Shown here: in pieces, positions 11,574 to 26,500 of the stretch
How the letters are laid out: each line of letters begins with the position of its first letter
How positions within the stretch are numbered: the first letter of the stretch is position 1
Origin: Trichobilharzia szidati
Lineage: Eukaryota > Platyhelminthes > Trematoda > Strigeidida > Schistosomatidae
Assembly (NCBI GenBank): GCA_944472155.2
Contig: OX235271.1
Coordinates: 66,880,416-66,944,415, forward strand
Reading direction: 5' to 3'
DNA length: 64,000 nt
Notes under the pieces: generated by a model
What the model saw: the letters and a program-made list of their open reading frames with translations, nothing else
What the model was told of the DNA's origin: nothing
The model's database searches: none
Made by a program: the position numbers and the translations under genes

Positions 11574-14500
11574 GTAAATTGGCATTACATATCACTTTTC
11601 ATTTCGACAGTTAAATCAATTAATATCTGAACAGCTGGGTGATTTTGACCTCAGTGAAGAAGAGGACCAACCTGACGAAATTTGCATCGTTCAAACAAAG
11701 CCCGGTTGTAGTCCACCTGAGACTGTCGCTGGTAGTTCAGATGATTTGATAAGCATTATTGAGGCTGGAAAGTTGTCTTTACTGGAGAGTGCTATTCAAA
11801 AGTTTGGTGAGGTAAGTGTGCACTGCAGCTAATATCAGCTGCAGCTGTATGTACAATTTGACTTCTGTACCTTGGACTATACGCTTATTTCAGTATCACC
11901 TACCTTTTTGAAGTAGGAGTGCAAAGTTTTGTCGAAAAGTACTTTTCAGTCTTCTTTTGTCGAGTCAAATTTAGGGTAGGGCGATTCTGCAGCACCTTTT
12001 TACGTTTCGTTGTAGGTGAAGGTATGCCAAACATAATCGAAATTATAAAAAATCTCTGAATGTCACTTGCATTTCATCAGTTAACCGTTTAGCAAGCCAC
12101 TTTCTGTAAGAAGTTAGGAAGAATTACTTCAGATGATATTGTCTCACCTTTTTTTTCCGAATGCCTTTCAAAGTGACTAACTCTTTCGTATTAGAACTAA
12201 TTTCACGAAGTATACATTGTGGAAAATGGAAAAGGTAGAAAGAATTAACGTCTCAGGAAAGCATCATGGTTCTCCATCATTTTGGGTGACAATTCCACAT
12301 TGAGTCTTACAAAGTTGCATTATTTCCAATGGGAAGTCTTAGACAGGTCAAACAACGCTTCATTTGCCCTTCTTTTCATGGAGAAAAGTGTGATAAGTGT
12401 TAGATGGTTTCAATAAGCTAAATATCATGGCTTTGGCTACCACATGAAACAAACTTATTTTTTGTTCTTCATTCATGTAAAATTCCCGGTAAATTCTTAT
12501 GATCACGTACCTAGAAACTAACGCTGACACCCATATATTAGCTTGTATTTTATTATGGTCGTTACTTCTTTTCCGGTATCCTGTGCATTTCTATGGTCAG
12601 ATTGTGATGTCCTCTTTCTTCTCATTGTTTGAGATTTAAGTTAGGTGTCTTGGCTTCATTGGGGTTTAGGGGCTTGTGATCCACACTTCATCTACCCTGC
12701 CGCTCCATAGTGGGCTTCTTTAGTGTGTCAGTTCGGCAGAGTGACTCAAATTATTGTTTCAGTTGTCTATCAGAGCATACACTTTCCGGGTAATATTTTT
12801 ATTTTCGTAGTAATCCTGGTTCTGCCATTTACGTCATTAAAAGATACCGAAAAGTGATTCTCAATATTTTTTATCATAAATAATTATTGTGTATGTTTAG
12901 TGTGTTCCATTTTCGTTACTTCACCTCTAAATAGTTGCATTTAGGAGAAACAACTTGGAGGAGAATTTCAGTCTTTTATCACTCAGACAGATAATTAGAA
13001 TTTTTCTAGACTTTCTATTCTTAAGTTACAAGTTAGGATAGTGCATATCTATGAGTGAGTATTTTGCTGCTGATACACCAGCGTAAATGCTTTCTCAGTA
13101 ACTCAAGTGAAATCTGGTGAAAAACTGATTATAGGGAATTTTCGGACACCTATAAACAATCCTGGCCCAAGATGGAATAGCTACATTACTAAGGTGCAAT
13201 CAGTTTCCACACTTTTCAGTACATCTGTGAGTGAAGTATAGTCATGTTTTAGATGTATATTTTGTGACTAAACCAATTATATTTTTGTCTTACTAGTGCT
13301 CAGAAAATGCGACCACTGAGTCAAATGAACTCACAAGCCTGGGTTATGATGGTCAACAGTCAAATAGTAACCATAACGCCTTGGGATTGTCAGGTCGCTG
13401 CAGTCAAGATACTCAAGTTGTTCGGCAGTTTGGAAATTCCGCAAACGAGTCTGAAAAATCTACTAACTGTAACAATATTCATCAGGTTTCAAATTCCCAT
13501 CTATGCGATAATGTACAAAATCCTCAACTTCCCATTTTCCCCAGTGTTGTTTCACAGGATAAAACTATACCAAAGTAAGATGACCTGCCATCAAGTTGGA
13601 TGTATTTGTCTGGTGACCAAAATATTATGTTAATAAGATAATTTTTATGATTATCTTTTGCTCCGTAGGGTTCCCATTGCTGCTCCGATTATAAATTGGG
13701 ACTTGAGTCTTCCTGGTGAGGTTTCAGATACGTTGTTCAGCACTGCAGTGGATAATAAAAATCAGTACACCACACACGGTAACGTTTTTTAAAGTTGTAA
13801 ATAGTTATATTTAATAAATTTACTTAGTGCTTCTTAAGTTTATTTTTAGATATGAAGTATAAAACAGTATGATTTCATGCACTTATCAAATCCAACAATC
13901 TGGTTTGTTATATTTGCCAATTTACCTCCTTGACAATGTAGAAATTGTCTCATGCTAAACAAGTGTGATTAAGTTATTGCATATGAGCTGAGACTTTAAA
14001 AATTCTGATTTAATCTTAATTTGATTATAAATAAATACATAGAAAAGAGCCAGCGAAACAATGTCGTTTTCATATACTGGGGATAGTATTAGTGAACATA
14101 ACAGACCCTACACCCAGAACTTTTCAGATTGTTAAATGTGAAGTTGGTTTGGACATATGAATAAAGATATTCATTGAACTTGATCTTCTGCTAGTAGTTT
14201 CAATACTTTTCTGCCTTCTGACTTTTTTTTTACCTGTTTGAAATGTAGCAACATGAATTGTACAGACTTCTGCATTGATTTTTCAGTCTGCTCTTGAAGT
14301 TACATTGTGACGTGCTAATACGAGACCGTGTAGATAATTACTCCGGAATGTTAAGACATCTATTTGTATTTGTCTGTGCCTATACTTTTCGTTATGTGTA
14401 GCGTGGTAATTATTGATGCTTTTCTATCTGATCTTTGTCAAACCTTCAGGTTAATTATGCAGCAGTGTTTGCAGTCGACCAAGATATGAGTCCACACTTT

Positions 14501-17500
14501 TGTAGGAGACAATCTTTTGTAACCCATCCGAATTCGAGTTAACGTAGTTTATTTACTAAATGGGTTCACTTGCTATTCTACAGTAACTGTGACTAGCAGC
14601 TAATTATAACTTTTGATACAATAAAGAATAAGCTTCATCACTTGGTTTAAAAAAAACTGAAACACTCACGTGGTGTTCCAAATAGATGACCCGATACCAA
14701 ACAATTTTCATTAGGATTTATTTTAATATGCTTTTTCCTTTGTCCCACTATCTATAGGTAATGATTGATATAATAGCATACTTAAATACATGTGTATTGT
14801 TGGTCTAGCAATGAACTTTTCAAATGTAACATTCATTTTAATTCATTGTTTTTGGTTTAAGTAGATTATGTTGAATACCGTTTTTAGCTACATAGCTTTC
14901 GACTTTTCTTTTAACTCAACAGATCATGGTCAAGTGATTTCCGGCCCGACAAATTCCATTCAAACTCCTCCATCACCATGGTCATTGCTGCCTTCTTCAG
15001 TACCTCAGTCCTTACCACCACCGAATTTTACAGAAAACGTTGCCTGGTCAACAACTTCAATAGTTCCTACTCCGTCTCATGCAGCCTATAATGAAGTGAC
15101 ACAGGCTGGTATTCCTGTAGAAACAAAAGCACATTTAGGTAACGAGTACAGTCTATTTTATAGTATTAGATACTGATTGGAATTCATGTTCGGTTTTTAG
15201 TCACGCTCATCATTTTTAATAGTTAATTGTTGTCAAACATGATCAGTTACCAATGTGCAGAGCAATGGTTAATATCTGTTTACAGCGTTAGACAGCGCTA
15301 CTTTTTCCATAAACCGCCTATTTTATTCATAGGCATACTGAAATGCAAATAGTCTTCAAACGTATGATGTATTTATGTATATAGATTGGCATCTTCAACT
15401 TTAAAGGTGAGAAATAGGGATTTCTGAAAATTTGTTGAGAATGGTTGATAGGGATGACTTAAATCAAATTTATAATTTGAAATCTACACAGTTCCAGTGG
15501 TGAAATTTCCCCGTAGTTTCCTTAAGGAATCAGATTATTCAGATCACAAGGTGTGATCTGCTTGATGTAATAAATGGTAATCAAGAAAGCACGCATATTT
15601 GCATAAAACTGTATACCACTCATCTCAGTCACTCAGTAGTGTATAGGAATGACTTAGTATAAAATGTGTTGGGAAGAGGTCCCCTGTGAAGTTCACTAGG
15701 CGTAATAATTTAGTGGGATCAAGTGCATAGGTAAGAAGCATTGGAGTTAGATTCGTTGGTACCACTTACAGTCACAAACTATTATTCAATATGATAGGAA
15801 AAAGGGATGTTCCTTAATATGTACTATGTTGGAGTGAAGGAAATGATTGATGATGACCGAGAATTTGTTTACTGAATCATATGAAAATACATACAGATGG
15901 AATGATTCGATACCTCTCTAGGATAACTAGAAATTTCTGCCGCAATTATGACAAACGGTGGAGAAGAACTAAAAGTATAGAACCATGTTTAAAGGGTTAT
16001 CTATTAAGTATCAACTTTTCATTAGTTTGCAATCATACAATCAAAATGCCCAAGTCGTAAATATTGTGGGGGAATATACCTTTAACCCGTTGGTATTTAT
16101 TTATTTATTGTTACTTGCTTTGTTCCTTCACGTTCCCAATAGGATATAGGACTTCAAGCTTTAAACTATAGAAGTTTCAGTAGTTGTGGTGTTATCTTTT
16201 TACCGGGTGGTGTTGCTAACCTCACTTCCAATCTTCCCTCTTTTCCGGTCTTACTGCCAGCTAAGCGGGGTTTAGGAGTGCGTCAGCTGGAGTTCAAACC
16301 CCGAATCACGTGCATAGTTGGCGAACATTTTACCTCTAAACCTCTTGTTGGTATTTAGGAGTATGTGATTAGATTGTTACCTACCACATGTATGTACAAG
16401 GGTAAAAATGAACAGTAGTCAGCATAAATATATAGATATTAAAAGATATTGTTATGATAAATTTTTGTTTGGAGTATAACTTATCTACTAGAGACTGGCT
16501 ATCGTTTATGTATTCGGTTTTCGGAACATTGTGCCCCATATCCGGTTAATACACTTGAACCGTGAACTTTTGGCTGTTGTTCATTCTGACTTACTTACTT
16601 AGCTTCAAGGTACTAGTTGTATTAGTTTTTTATTGTAAGCTACGCGTTAATATACTTAGCCCTCGCTGGTAACCTAATATATACCGAGTTACTTAATTGT
16701 ATCAAGTTTCGAGATTATACTTTATTGAAGGTTTTCCACAGTATATCTAAATTTCACTGGTTTAAACATCCCACTTATTAATGGTTTTGTAATCATAAGG
16801 GTGTCTTCATTAATCGATTCACATTCCTTAGCCACAAATAGGTCAGTACATGAAGCTTATCATTATAACTTGCCTCACAGCAGTACAGGAAAAGGCTGTG
16901 TGAAGAGAGACTTAAACAAAGAGATGGCATAAAAGACATTTCAGTATGTGAAAATTGTGTTTAGGAGAAAAGTGTTAAGTCCTTAACTACTACATGTTTA
17001 CTTGTTTTGTTTTTGCTTTAGTTGTCCACACCGCAACATCGGAGCTGACTTCTTCCAATATTCCATGTGTAACTAGTAGTGCTGATATGAATTTAGACAG
17101 TCATCTTTTACCTAGTGGTAATCGGGATCGTCGTGAGTTACTTTACAGTGCTCGAGGACATCAGCTACAAGAGTTGCAAGCAGAAGTTGTTCAATTGAAA
17201 GAAGAAATCGCTAAAGAAAAACGTCTATCTAATCATCGTATTTTATTAGCTGAAGGTTAGTTTCTATCTGTACAATGTTGTGCTAATTCGGTCTCTTTCT
17301 GTATATGTGATATTTGTCCACTGTCTGGGACTGAATTTTTACCAGGGAATAGTCTTGTCTACTTAGAATATGCAAAAAATATATTCCTCCTAAGTGAAGA
17401 TGCTGAAAAAATACTGATTTTTCTAAACACCTTGGGCAACAACATTCGCGTGTTTGGGATGGGTTCACTCCTGTCATATGTAAGATGATACTACAGGACT

Positions 17501-20500
17501 GGACTACATTGACTCCTAGGTTAGAAATAGGGAGCGAAGTGGTAGAGTGTGTTGATCACTTCACTTATTTAGGAAATTGCATCAACCCCAACGGGTTGAT
17601 CGCTGATGAAATCTCAGCACGGATACTGAGGACTAGTTCCGCATATACCAGTTTACGCTGTCTCTGGTGTAGACGTGATATCCGGCTGGTTGTCAACCAA
17701 AGGGCTTGCGTACTGCTCAGCAGTCAGCTCCGTCCTCCTTTATGGCTGTGAGACCTAGCCATTGAGAGTGGAAGATATGAAAAGGCCTGTTGTCTTTGAT
17801 CATGGGTGTCTGCGTTCTATCTTCCGTGATAGTTAATATAATAGGGTGAGTAATTTTTGGGGTTAGACGTCGTGTTACCTAGGGAGGGAATCAAATGACG
17901 AGGTTGGGAATTTACACCGATGGAGGTGGTTAAGTCATGTGTTACGCATGTCTAGCCATCGCCTTTCACGACGGGAAATGTTAGCTGATATAGGAGTAGG
18001 TTGGTGGTAAGCAGGTCTTTATTGCTGGCTCTTACTGTGGTGGTTTGGTAAACACCAGATTTCATTGCTTCGAAACCTACACACATAGACCTAGGCAATC
18101 AGTAACTCTGTAATGGTACACTCTTCTCTAAAAGTAAATACTTTTATAACACTCCTACTGATAACATGCTACAGAAACTATACTATATGGCTCTAGAAAC
18201 TAGGCGATAAATCTCTGGATGAGTGCGATTGATAGAAAATAACGATAACATCCAGAGAAAACAATACGGTTTGTAAAAATTGAATGAGAGGAGTGTTATC
18301 GTTAGAATTAACGACGACTGATAATTCATATACATGGACACCGAATATAAGTTACCGACAAAACAGGATATAAGAAGAATAACTGGGGAGTGTTGGACCT
18401 TCTAGCCTACAAAAGTGAGCGCTTTCCAACACCTTGGCTGCAATAAAACTAGTTTAAGAGCTGACAAAGTGGCATTTGGACCTAATTAAATAACATCCTT
18501 CATTGATCTTACCAGCAATCCAGTCAGTCACTGACTTACTGACCGGCTTCAACATAGAACTCTGCACAGAAGTGCAGGATTTCAAGTTAACACGATCCGT
18601 ATAGCAAAGAAAACGTGGAGAAAAGAGACAAAACAGAACTCAAAAGAAACTGTAGTAAGCATTAATGAGGGGGAAAAATAATAACATGGAAAAGCATGAC
18701 TATTGATTCGATATCAGAGATCACACAATGTTGATGCATCTGAGATATTAAAAAGGTTTTTGTACTATATCACCAATTGTTCCCAGCCTTCATGAGTTTT
18801 TAACATCCAGACGGCCTCAACCAGAAAGTCTACACCTCCTACGTGGCTGAAACTACCTGTTAAGGGTTTCATAGACTGATGTCATGTTTTCGTTTGACCA
18901 CCAACAGAAGTGAAAAGTAATTCAGCGAAGAGACTGTTTTCAAAGAATTTATTATTAAAGCTGTACAATCGTATTTATATGGTTTTTAAGAAATTGTATC
19001 CAGTGAGGAAATTGAAACAAAGGTGTTGATACATAAATTAATAACTGCATGAAATTCAATCAGAAAGTTTGCGATAATAATTATAGTTAAATGTCAAGTG
19101 GCAAAACAAATGATGTCATATATAGAGTAGTTCATAGGATGTATAGATGTTGGAAGGTGGTGAAAATTATAGGGTTAGGAGGCAAATGAAGACGTTAAAT
19201 AACATCGTGTAAAATTAGATAACGTAGAATTTAACATAATAATACCGGAAATAGTTCAGGGTGAGAATGATGATGGTAACAATCGACATAATAAAGGAAT
19301 AAACTGAATAAACAAAACGACAAATAAGTGGGGTCAAAATGTGAGTAGGGACTGTCATACTTTAGCATAGACGGATTAAGACCATGAGATTTGAAGGGGT
19401 TGAACAAACTTGTTCTGTATACAGAAATCTAGCTTTTCTATTCCGATAGCCAAAGCTTCAGCAGAATAGGTTAGTCGGATACGTAATCGTTTATGCAAGT
19501 TATTTTTCGCTTTGTAAATGACTTTAAAGGAAGAGGTTGTAGAGGTATAGTGATCAATACCGACTAGTTACTGTGCTTCTTATAGCCGCACTTCCACCTC
19601 TTCGCAACTGCGCGGGACAGTGTTCTTGCACTCGGTTGAACAGAACCCGAGTCGAAGGACCGATATAACTAGCCCCATGCAGGCAGTTGAATTGTTAAAC
19701 ACACAGAGTTGGCCAAATGCGGGATCTTGTCCTTCAGGTTATTTGACGGTAATGGTCGACTAGAAAGCGCTGTTCTCAACAATGTTACAGGGAATGTGCT
19801 TTTCAGGGACTGTTTGATCCTTCTTTTATGGATGTCGGCAACTAAGTCACCCTTGAATTCATGGTTCACAAATTTTTTCGTAATTTGTGTTCCTTTGTTT
19901 TTCGCTTTTGTCAGAGAAAAGAATTCAGAGATTCGCTTTTGAGCTAGAAGTGTTGATTAGAAAAAGAGTTGACTATTTTATCAAGCATTCAGTCTTCGGG
20001 TTCGTTTGGCGGTGCGTCTAGGTTGTAAACTCCATCTTCCTCTTATTCAATTTTTTACTGGAAGTGATCGAGTAATCATAGGAAAACATTTGATTTATGT
20101 CCCATGTATAGTATCAGCTTGTAACTTTTGATTACTTTTGAACTGCCAGCTTATGATAGCTATGTAGAATTAGTTGGTTTGAAGAACCTTGACAAATAGG
20201 ATTTGGTAAAAGTAGTGACCGTAGGAATTTATCACCTCAGGGTGTAATCTTTATGTCCTTAATAATATGACTTCATTTTCATTTCTGCACTACTTCAGTG
20301 TTCATGTGTTTGGTTTAGGCGGTGTATTGATTAATAAGTGCTAATTTCTTTCATATGTTGTCTGCTGGTTAAAATCTCAGTTGGCAGAGATAGACTGCGA
20401 CACTGACAGTTTTCCAGTGTTGTTGTAGGTGTCTTTCTGAACTGAATATGTCGACCTAGACGTGAATTGGGAACAAATTTAGAGCTACTCAAGAGCGATA

Positions 20501-23500
20501 GTTGCTTCTCCTCACTTTAAAACTATTAACTTCTTCAGTTAGAGACATAAAAACATTGTGAATAATTTACCATTATCGTACGACTATGTAGTCATAGTAA
20601 TTGTGCTTTTTCTTTGCACTTCAATATTTTAGGGGAGAAGGAGATACTACGTTCTAAGCTTTCCACTTTAGAAGACACTGTGAAGTCATTACGTATGGAG
20701 CTTGTTACAAAAAAGGAAAATGCAGAAGTTTTGCAGAATCAGTTACAAGAAAATGCGGAGTGTCAGAAAAAGGTTAGTGGATTCTTCTAGGTATTTTATT
20801 GTAGTCGTATATATGTTAGTATTTCTGAATAGGCTCGTTTGTGCAATTCTAAGCTACTAAGATTGTGAATTGATTGAATCACCAGATAGTTTTGATTCCC
20901 TGCAAGCTTACGTTTACTTTTGAGACAGGCTACTGTTAAAATGTTATCAGTAGTAGTCATCGTTTTATAGATTATTCTTCTCTTCATTGCATTTAATGCT
21001 ATTTGGTGTTGGTAAATAGAGACATCAACTTGATACGATATTAGTGCTTGCTACTAATCTTTTGATTTAAAAATATACATGCGTAGAACTGACTCAACCG
21101 TCATGTCAATAGTTCGAATAACTGGTATAGTTAATAAAGTTTAAGTAGGGGTTTGAAATATTATACAGTTGTCAACATAGTGGTTAGTAAAAGTGATATG
21201 ATAAAAATAAATGTTCGTTGGGCATGGTCAAAAATTGAGCAAAGAAGACTAACAACTTTCAACGGTTTGAAAATTTTGGGCATTGGGTATATGATATTCA
21301 TTATAATAAAGGTTTTTGTATTTCCCAATGAATGAAAAACAAAACGATATTGTTTTTACTGACGTTTCGCTATTTAATGCTAATAGCTTTATCAAAGTAT
21401 TGTTAAACCGCAATTTACAAAATCTCAGCATATATATAACAAAGAGTTAAGGGGTGAGAAAATAGACATAGGTCAAGTTAAAGGGACATATTGAAAGTAA
21501 AAATAGCAATGAAGATATCTAAACCAAATAACAAAGGTAATAGTAGGTCTGTTATGATAATAATAATACTTTGATAAAGCTATTAGCATTAAATAGCAAA
21601 ATGTCAGTAAAAACAATATCGTTTTGTTTTTCATTCATTGGGAAATACAAAAACCTTTATTATAATGAAGACCAACAACTGGTAAATTGAATGAATGCTT
21701 GTAGATAATCTGCTGTTACAGACCCTAGTAAATTTACGACCTTTTCTCTGTGGTTGTATTCTCTGAGCTGTGATTTAATTACGTAACTGTTATTGTCCTT
21801 CCCAACAACATCATCACCAATTACTTCAATGTGAAATTAATTTTTTCTTGAATTGTCCATCAATGATGTAACTACCCTTCCTGATTACCTTAACTATGAT
21901 TAGTTGTCTTTGGAGGTCTTATTATCCTTGTGTTGGTTTGCATTAGTATCTGTCGTTTCGTTGAACTGGAGCTTAATCTTTTTGCCATTTCTGCCCTGTG
22001 ACTTTTCTATCGGTTGGTGAATTTGATCAATGTCACTATGTCTGTTGATTTGGGTGCCAAGCTTCTAGAAATTCTCTGGCAGTCTTACTATTTCTGCTGT
22101 TTAAAATTTTCACATTTTCCCAGTGTCCATACCTGTGTACATGCATTGGTATAAAGGAATGCTTATTCTGTCTTCTGACAGCTATTTTAGGTTCTTGGGT
22201 TCGGAGCCGGAGAGGACACTCACTTTAACCAATATTGTGCTTTTGACAATTGATGCAATTTATTTTGTAGACGGTGATGATCTTGTCTTCCTTTACTGTC
22301 GGTTGTCTTGGTCCTGAGAGGAGTCGCGGTGATTGTGTCGGTTCGTGTGCTGCATGTAGTCGTATTGATTGCAGTATTTTGGCCATTACTTCGGAAGTAT
22401 TCTTCGTATATAGCAAGACAGTGGTTCATTGGTAAAATACACGCCGGTCACTCAAGTGGTCTGGTTTCAGTTCCAGAGACTTCACCTAGCTAGCTAGTAA
22501 GTAGGGGAAATAGGAAAGGTTGAGCGTAGAATTGAGCTGGTAACTGTCTTGCATTTGGTGAACTCAAGCTACGTTGTTCCATCAGAGTCGTCTTTCAAAA
22601 TTATCTGCAAGGTGAAGCCAAGCGGTACAAAGGGTGTCAGGTTTCAGCATTTTTTTGTATGGTGGAGACGTTGGCGATTAGTTAATGCAACCCTGAACTC
22701 TGTATATACAAAAAGTTTGTTCAGTCTCTTATTCAACCATGGTCTTAACCACTTCACTAGCTGTTCCCTGTAAATTTTCAATTTTACTTTTAGTTTGCTT
22801 TTACTTTAATAATTAATTCACTTTTATCACTCTCATATGTTCCTTTTGTACATTTTCTCACACTCAATCGACACTCAACTACCTTTCTTCTTACTCAATA
22901 ACAGCTTTAACCTGATCAAATTTTTAACGCTTTCCTCCTTTGTGCCGTTGAGTGTTACCTGATTTACAACTTTTTTTTTTTACTTCTGAAGCCACTTCTG
23001 AGTAATTATATCAGTTATGTCACCCCCTCCCCTATTACTCAGTAATAGACTACTATACATTTTCGGTAAATATAAATACGACTGTGCAGCCTGTGAAGAT
23101 GATTTCGTCGATAAAGAAAATTTTCTTCGCTGAATTATCTTTTATTTTCTTCATGACTCAATGGATATTTTCGGTGATGTTAATTTGACCTTTTATCGAC
23201 TTTATTTATTGGTTACCTTATTTCTATTATAAATTCCATTTGATGATGGGATTAATCATAAATCTACCGTTTTATCAGTAAGCAATAACTAAATTCGAGG
23301 TAGATTTCGGTGTGTGTGTGTGTGTGTGTTTGTTCGTGAGTGTCCAGTTCACTGTTTCTAATTAGAATAAAACGGTTTCACGTTCCTCCCTAATATTACA
23401 TGATTCTTCCAGCTGTCATCATTTTGTGACTGAACTAACCTCGAGGTGAATTTTATGTTTTTAAAATAAGTGTTGTAAATTCACCGAGAATTTCACTTTC

Positions 23501-26500
23501 ACCTTGAACATTTGGCTTGACTAGAGAAGTATATTAACGTATGGGGAATATTTTTTCTATTCCTTTACGTTCCCAGCGGAACATAGGGCTTCAAGCTAAA
23601 GCCTTGAAGTTTCGGTAGCAGTGGTATTTATCTATATGGGATGAGGTTGCTAGCCTCATACCCAACCTTCCCTCTTTATCAGTCTTATTATTGGCTTGGC
23701 GAGGTAAAGGATTGTGTCGGCCGAGGATCTAACCCCGGACTACATGCGTGGTTGGCGAGCTTTCTACCGCTGTGCCACCGACGCACGTGAGAAATATATG
23801 TGATATAAATTCATGTCTGGTAGTCTGCGTAGCCCCACTGGGCTACGTGAATTTCCACTCAACATAATGCATAAAATTTTCTCTATTTCTCGTTGTTCTA
23901 ACCGTTCAATTATGTCCGTAGGTCGCTAAATATACTCAAACTCATTTTTAATTAACTTTCAACCTATTGCTACACATTTATGGGATCAAACAGCACTGAA
24001 TCAAATGATGTACTTTAGATTGTTATTTCACTTAAGGATTCTGGCCGAAGATAAAGCATAGTGTAGTAAGCGACGCTAAAATTTCTGTATATTTTGTAAA
24101 CTTTTTGTGCAGGGTAAAGCTATTATTATTATTAGTTATTAAATTAAAAAACCAAGTCAGGAAAGAAGATTCTTTTCGTAATTTCACTTGAAAGCTGTAA
24201 AGTTATATAGTGTTCTAGAAGGTCAGGGAAATGCATATAACAGTCAATTGTTCGTAACAGTTGGTAATAAAACCTATGAAATTACGCCATCTAAAAACAT
24301 TAAATGATGAGTGTCGCTCAGAAGTGATTACCATTCAGTACTACTAATATTAATAATAACAATAATAGTAAAGTTTTACTTCAAACAATATGTGAACATA
24401 TATTACAGAAATTTTCAGTGTATTTAGTTCCAAAATATTTCCTATTCATACAGAATTTACATGTAAAACAATAATCTGTAGTACATCACTTGTTCTAGTG
24501 TTGGTGTATATGAGAGGAGAACCGATTCTGTACATTTTTCCTTCACTTCCTTCGGTAATTGCCTAGGGTATAGTGGGAAACTAATTAAATACACACACGA
24601 GCTCATGTACTAGTCATCTGATATAATTGCACAATTAAAACAGTAGGAAGTGCAGAAGAGTTTAAGCACTTTGATGGATATAAATTTTGGTAACCTAGTG
24701 ATTTAAGCAAGCCGCTGAACTACATGCGCCTGGAAACACAAATGGTACGAGATTCAAAATATTTATTAATATATATTAAAGTTAAGAGACTGGAAAGAAA
24801 CAATAAGGGGAAGAAAACCAAATGAATACTGGTTACGTAACAAATTATTGTACGAATTCAAAAAGAAGCGATTTATCCAGTCCATCTTATCACCGTGACC
24901 TTAGACTTTTCAGTTTTTTAAAACTCTTACGACAATTTCTTACGCAGATGTAAGTCATAAATATTCTGAATCTCTTACCGCTTTGAACAATATTCCTGTT
25001 TCCAGGCGTTTGTAGTTCTTATGGTAATCATTTTTGAGCGATACCCATTACTTAATGTCTTTAAATTGTGTGATTTGTTATTTCTCTCCATATGTAATTT
25101 CATATACTTTGTTACCAGTCATGATGAACAATTGAGCTTTATAGGGATTTCCCTAACCTTTTCAAACACCATATAGCTGTACAGCTTTGAAGCAGAGTTA
25201 CAACAAGTATATAAAACTACGTTTCTCTGGAAGAAGGCATTCTATTATGTTTCTTTGTTTCTTCTTCTTTTTACTTTATCTAGCTGAATGAAGAACTTTT
25301 AGCTTTACGTACAACTAATGAGTCGTTATCATGTCAGTTAGTTGAATTGACTACAGGGAATGCTTTAAAACGAGCCGAAGAAAGAGAAGCACAACTGGCA
25401 GAATCATTAGAACAACGTTTTCTGTCAAGAACTGAAGAGATTAAGACAGAGTTAAAAGCAACTCAAAGAAATTTAAATGAAAAGGTTTGTTTGAGAAGTG
25501 ATTGTTAAGTGTATTTCTTTGACTGTTGTACACTGAGTTGGTAAAGAAAGATGTATTCACTCTTTTTTGCGCTCTATAGCAGTCCTCATTATTCTACGTG
25601 TGTGCAACAAATTCAGTTTAGTTCATTGGTAAAGATTAACAACTTGGCATTTTGTTATTTTGGTGGATGGTGACTAACAGTGGAATCGAAGATGCGCACT
25701 TCATCCTATTTGGAACTCCTCCGCTGGACGTACCTACAATTCCAAGTGTATGGTGGTATTCCCACTGAAGCTTGAACCCAGAACTCATCGTTTCAAACGC
25801 CAAAGCATTATTCACTAGGCTTCTCGGATTGTGAGATGCATGCTTTGTGCAACAGATACCGGTTATTACTTGTTTAGGTGGCCTAGTGGATAATGCTGGG
25901 GTGTTTATAACGATGGGTTCTGGATTCGAGTCTCGACGGGAACACCTTCATACATTGGGGATTGTAGGTACGTCTGTAGGACGAGTCCCAAATAGGACGA
26001 AATTTGCATCCTGGATTTCACTGCCAGTCACCTTCCAGCAAAAAGCATTATGTTAACCCTGAGGCATCATCCAAGCGTTCGTACTAGAAGCTGACGTGTT
26101 GACAGAGATGGAGTATTTCTGTTCAGCGTAATCAATTAACGCAAAATACAAAATTAACTTAAATAAACCCAGCAGTTTCCCCGTTATTCACCTAGTGTTT
26201 TCGTTTTCATTTCAGTCTAATTTTTGTAAACAAGAATAACCCTGTAAGCAGGTACAATTTTACTTATTAAAACGTTTTTGTACAAGATTCTTTGCAACAG
26301 CTTGTTCCCGTTATGGTGGATCTATGTCTACATTCGATTGTGGTTGCATAATATTGGCATCGTTGGTGAGCATTTATTAAGCAGTTATGGCAACTGCTAC
26401 CAGCGAATTGTGACAGTCGTAATCGATACAATATACAGAATGGTTTCTAAAAATGTCGACACTGAACTGGTGATCTTATTAATATTATATTTTATTTGTG

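Noticed and set aside
22958..23110. LTR-like TATA segment near 23070
   Set aside because: A TATA-like sequence alone, with no polyadenylation signal in order and no TG/CA borders.
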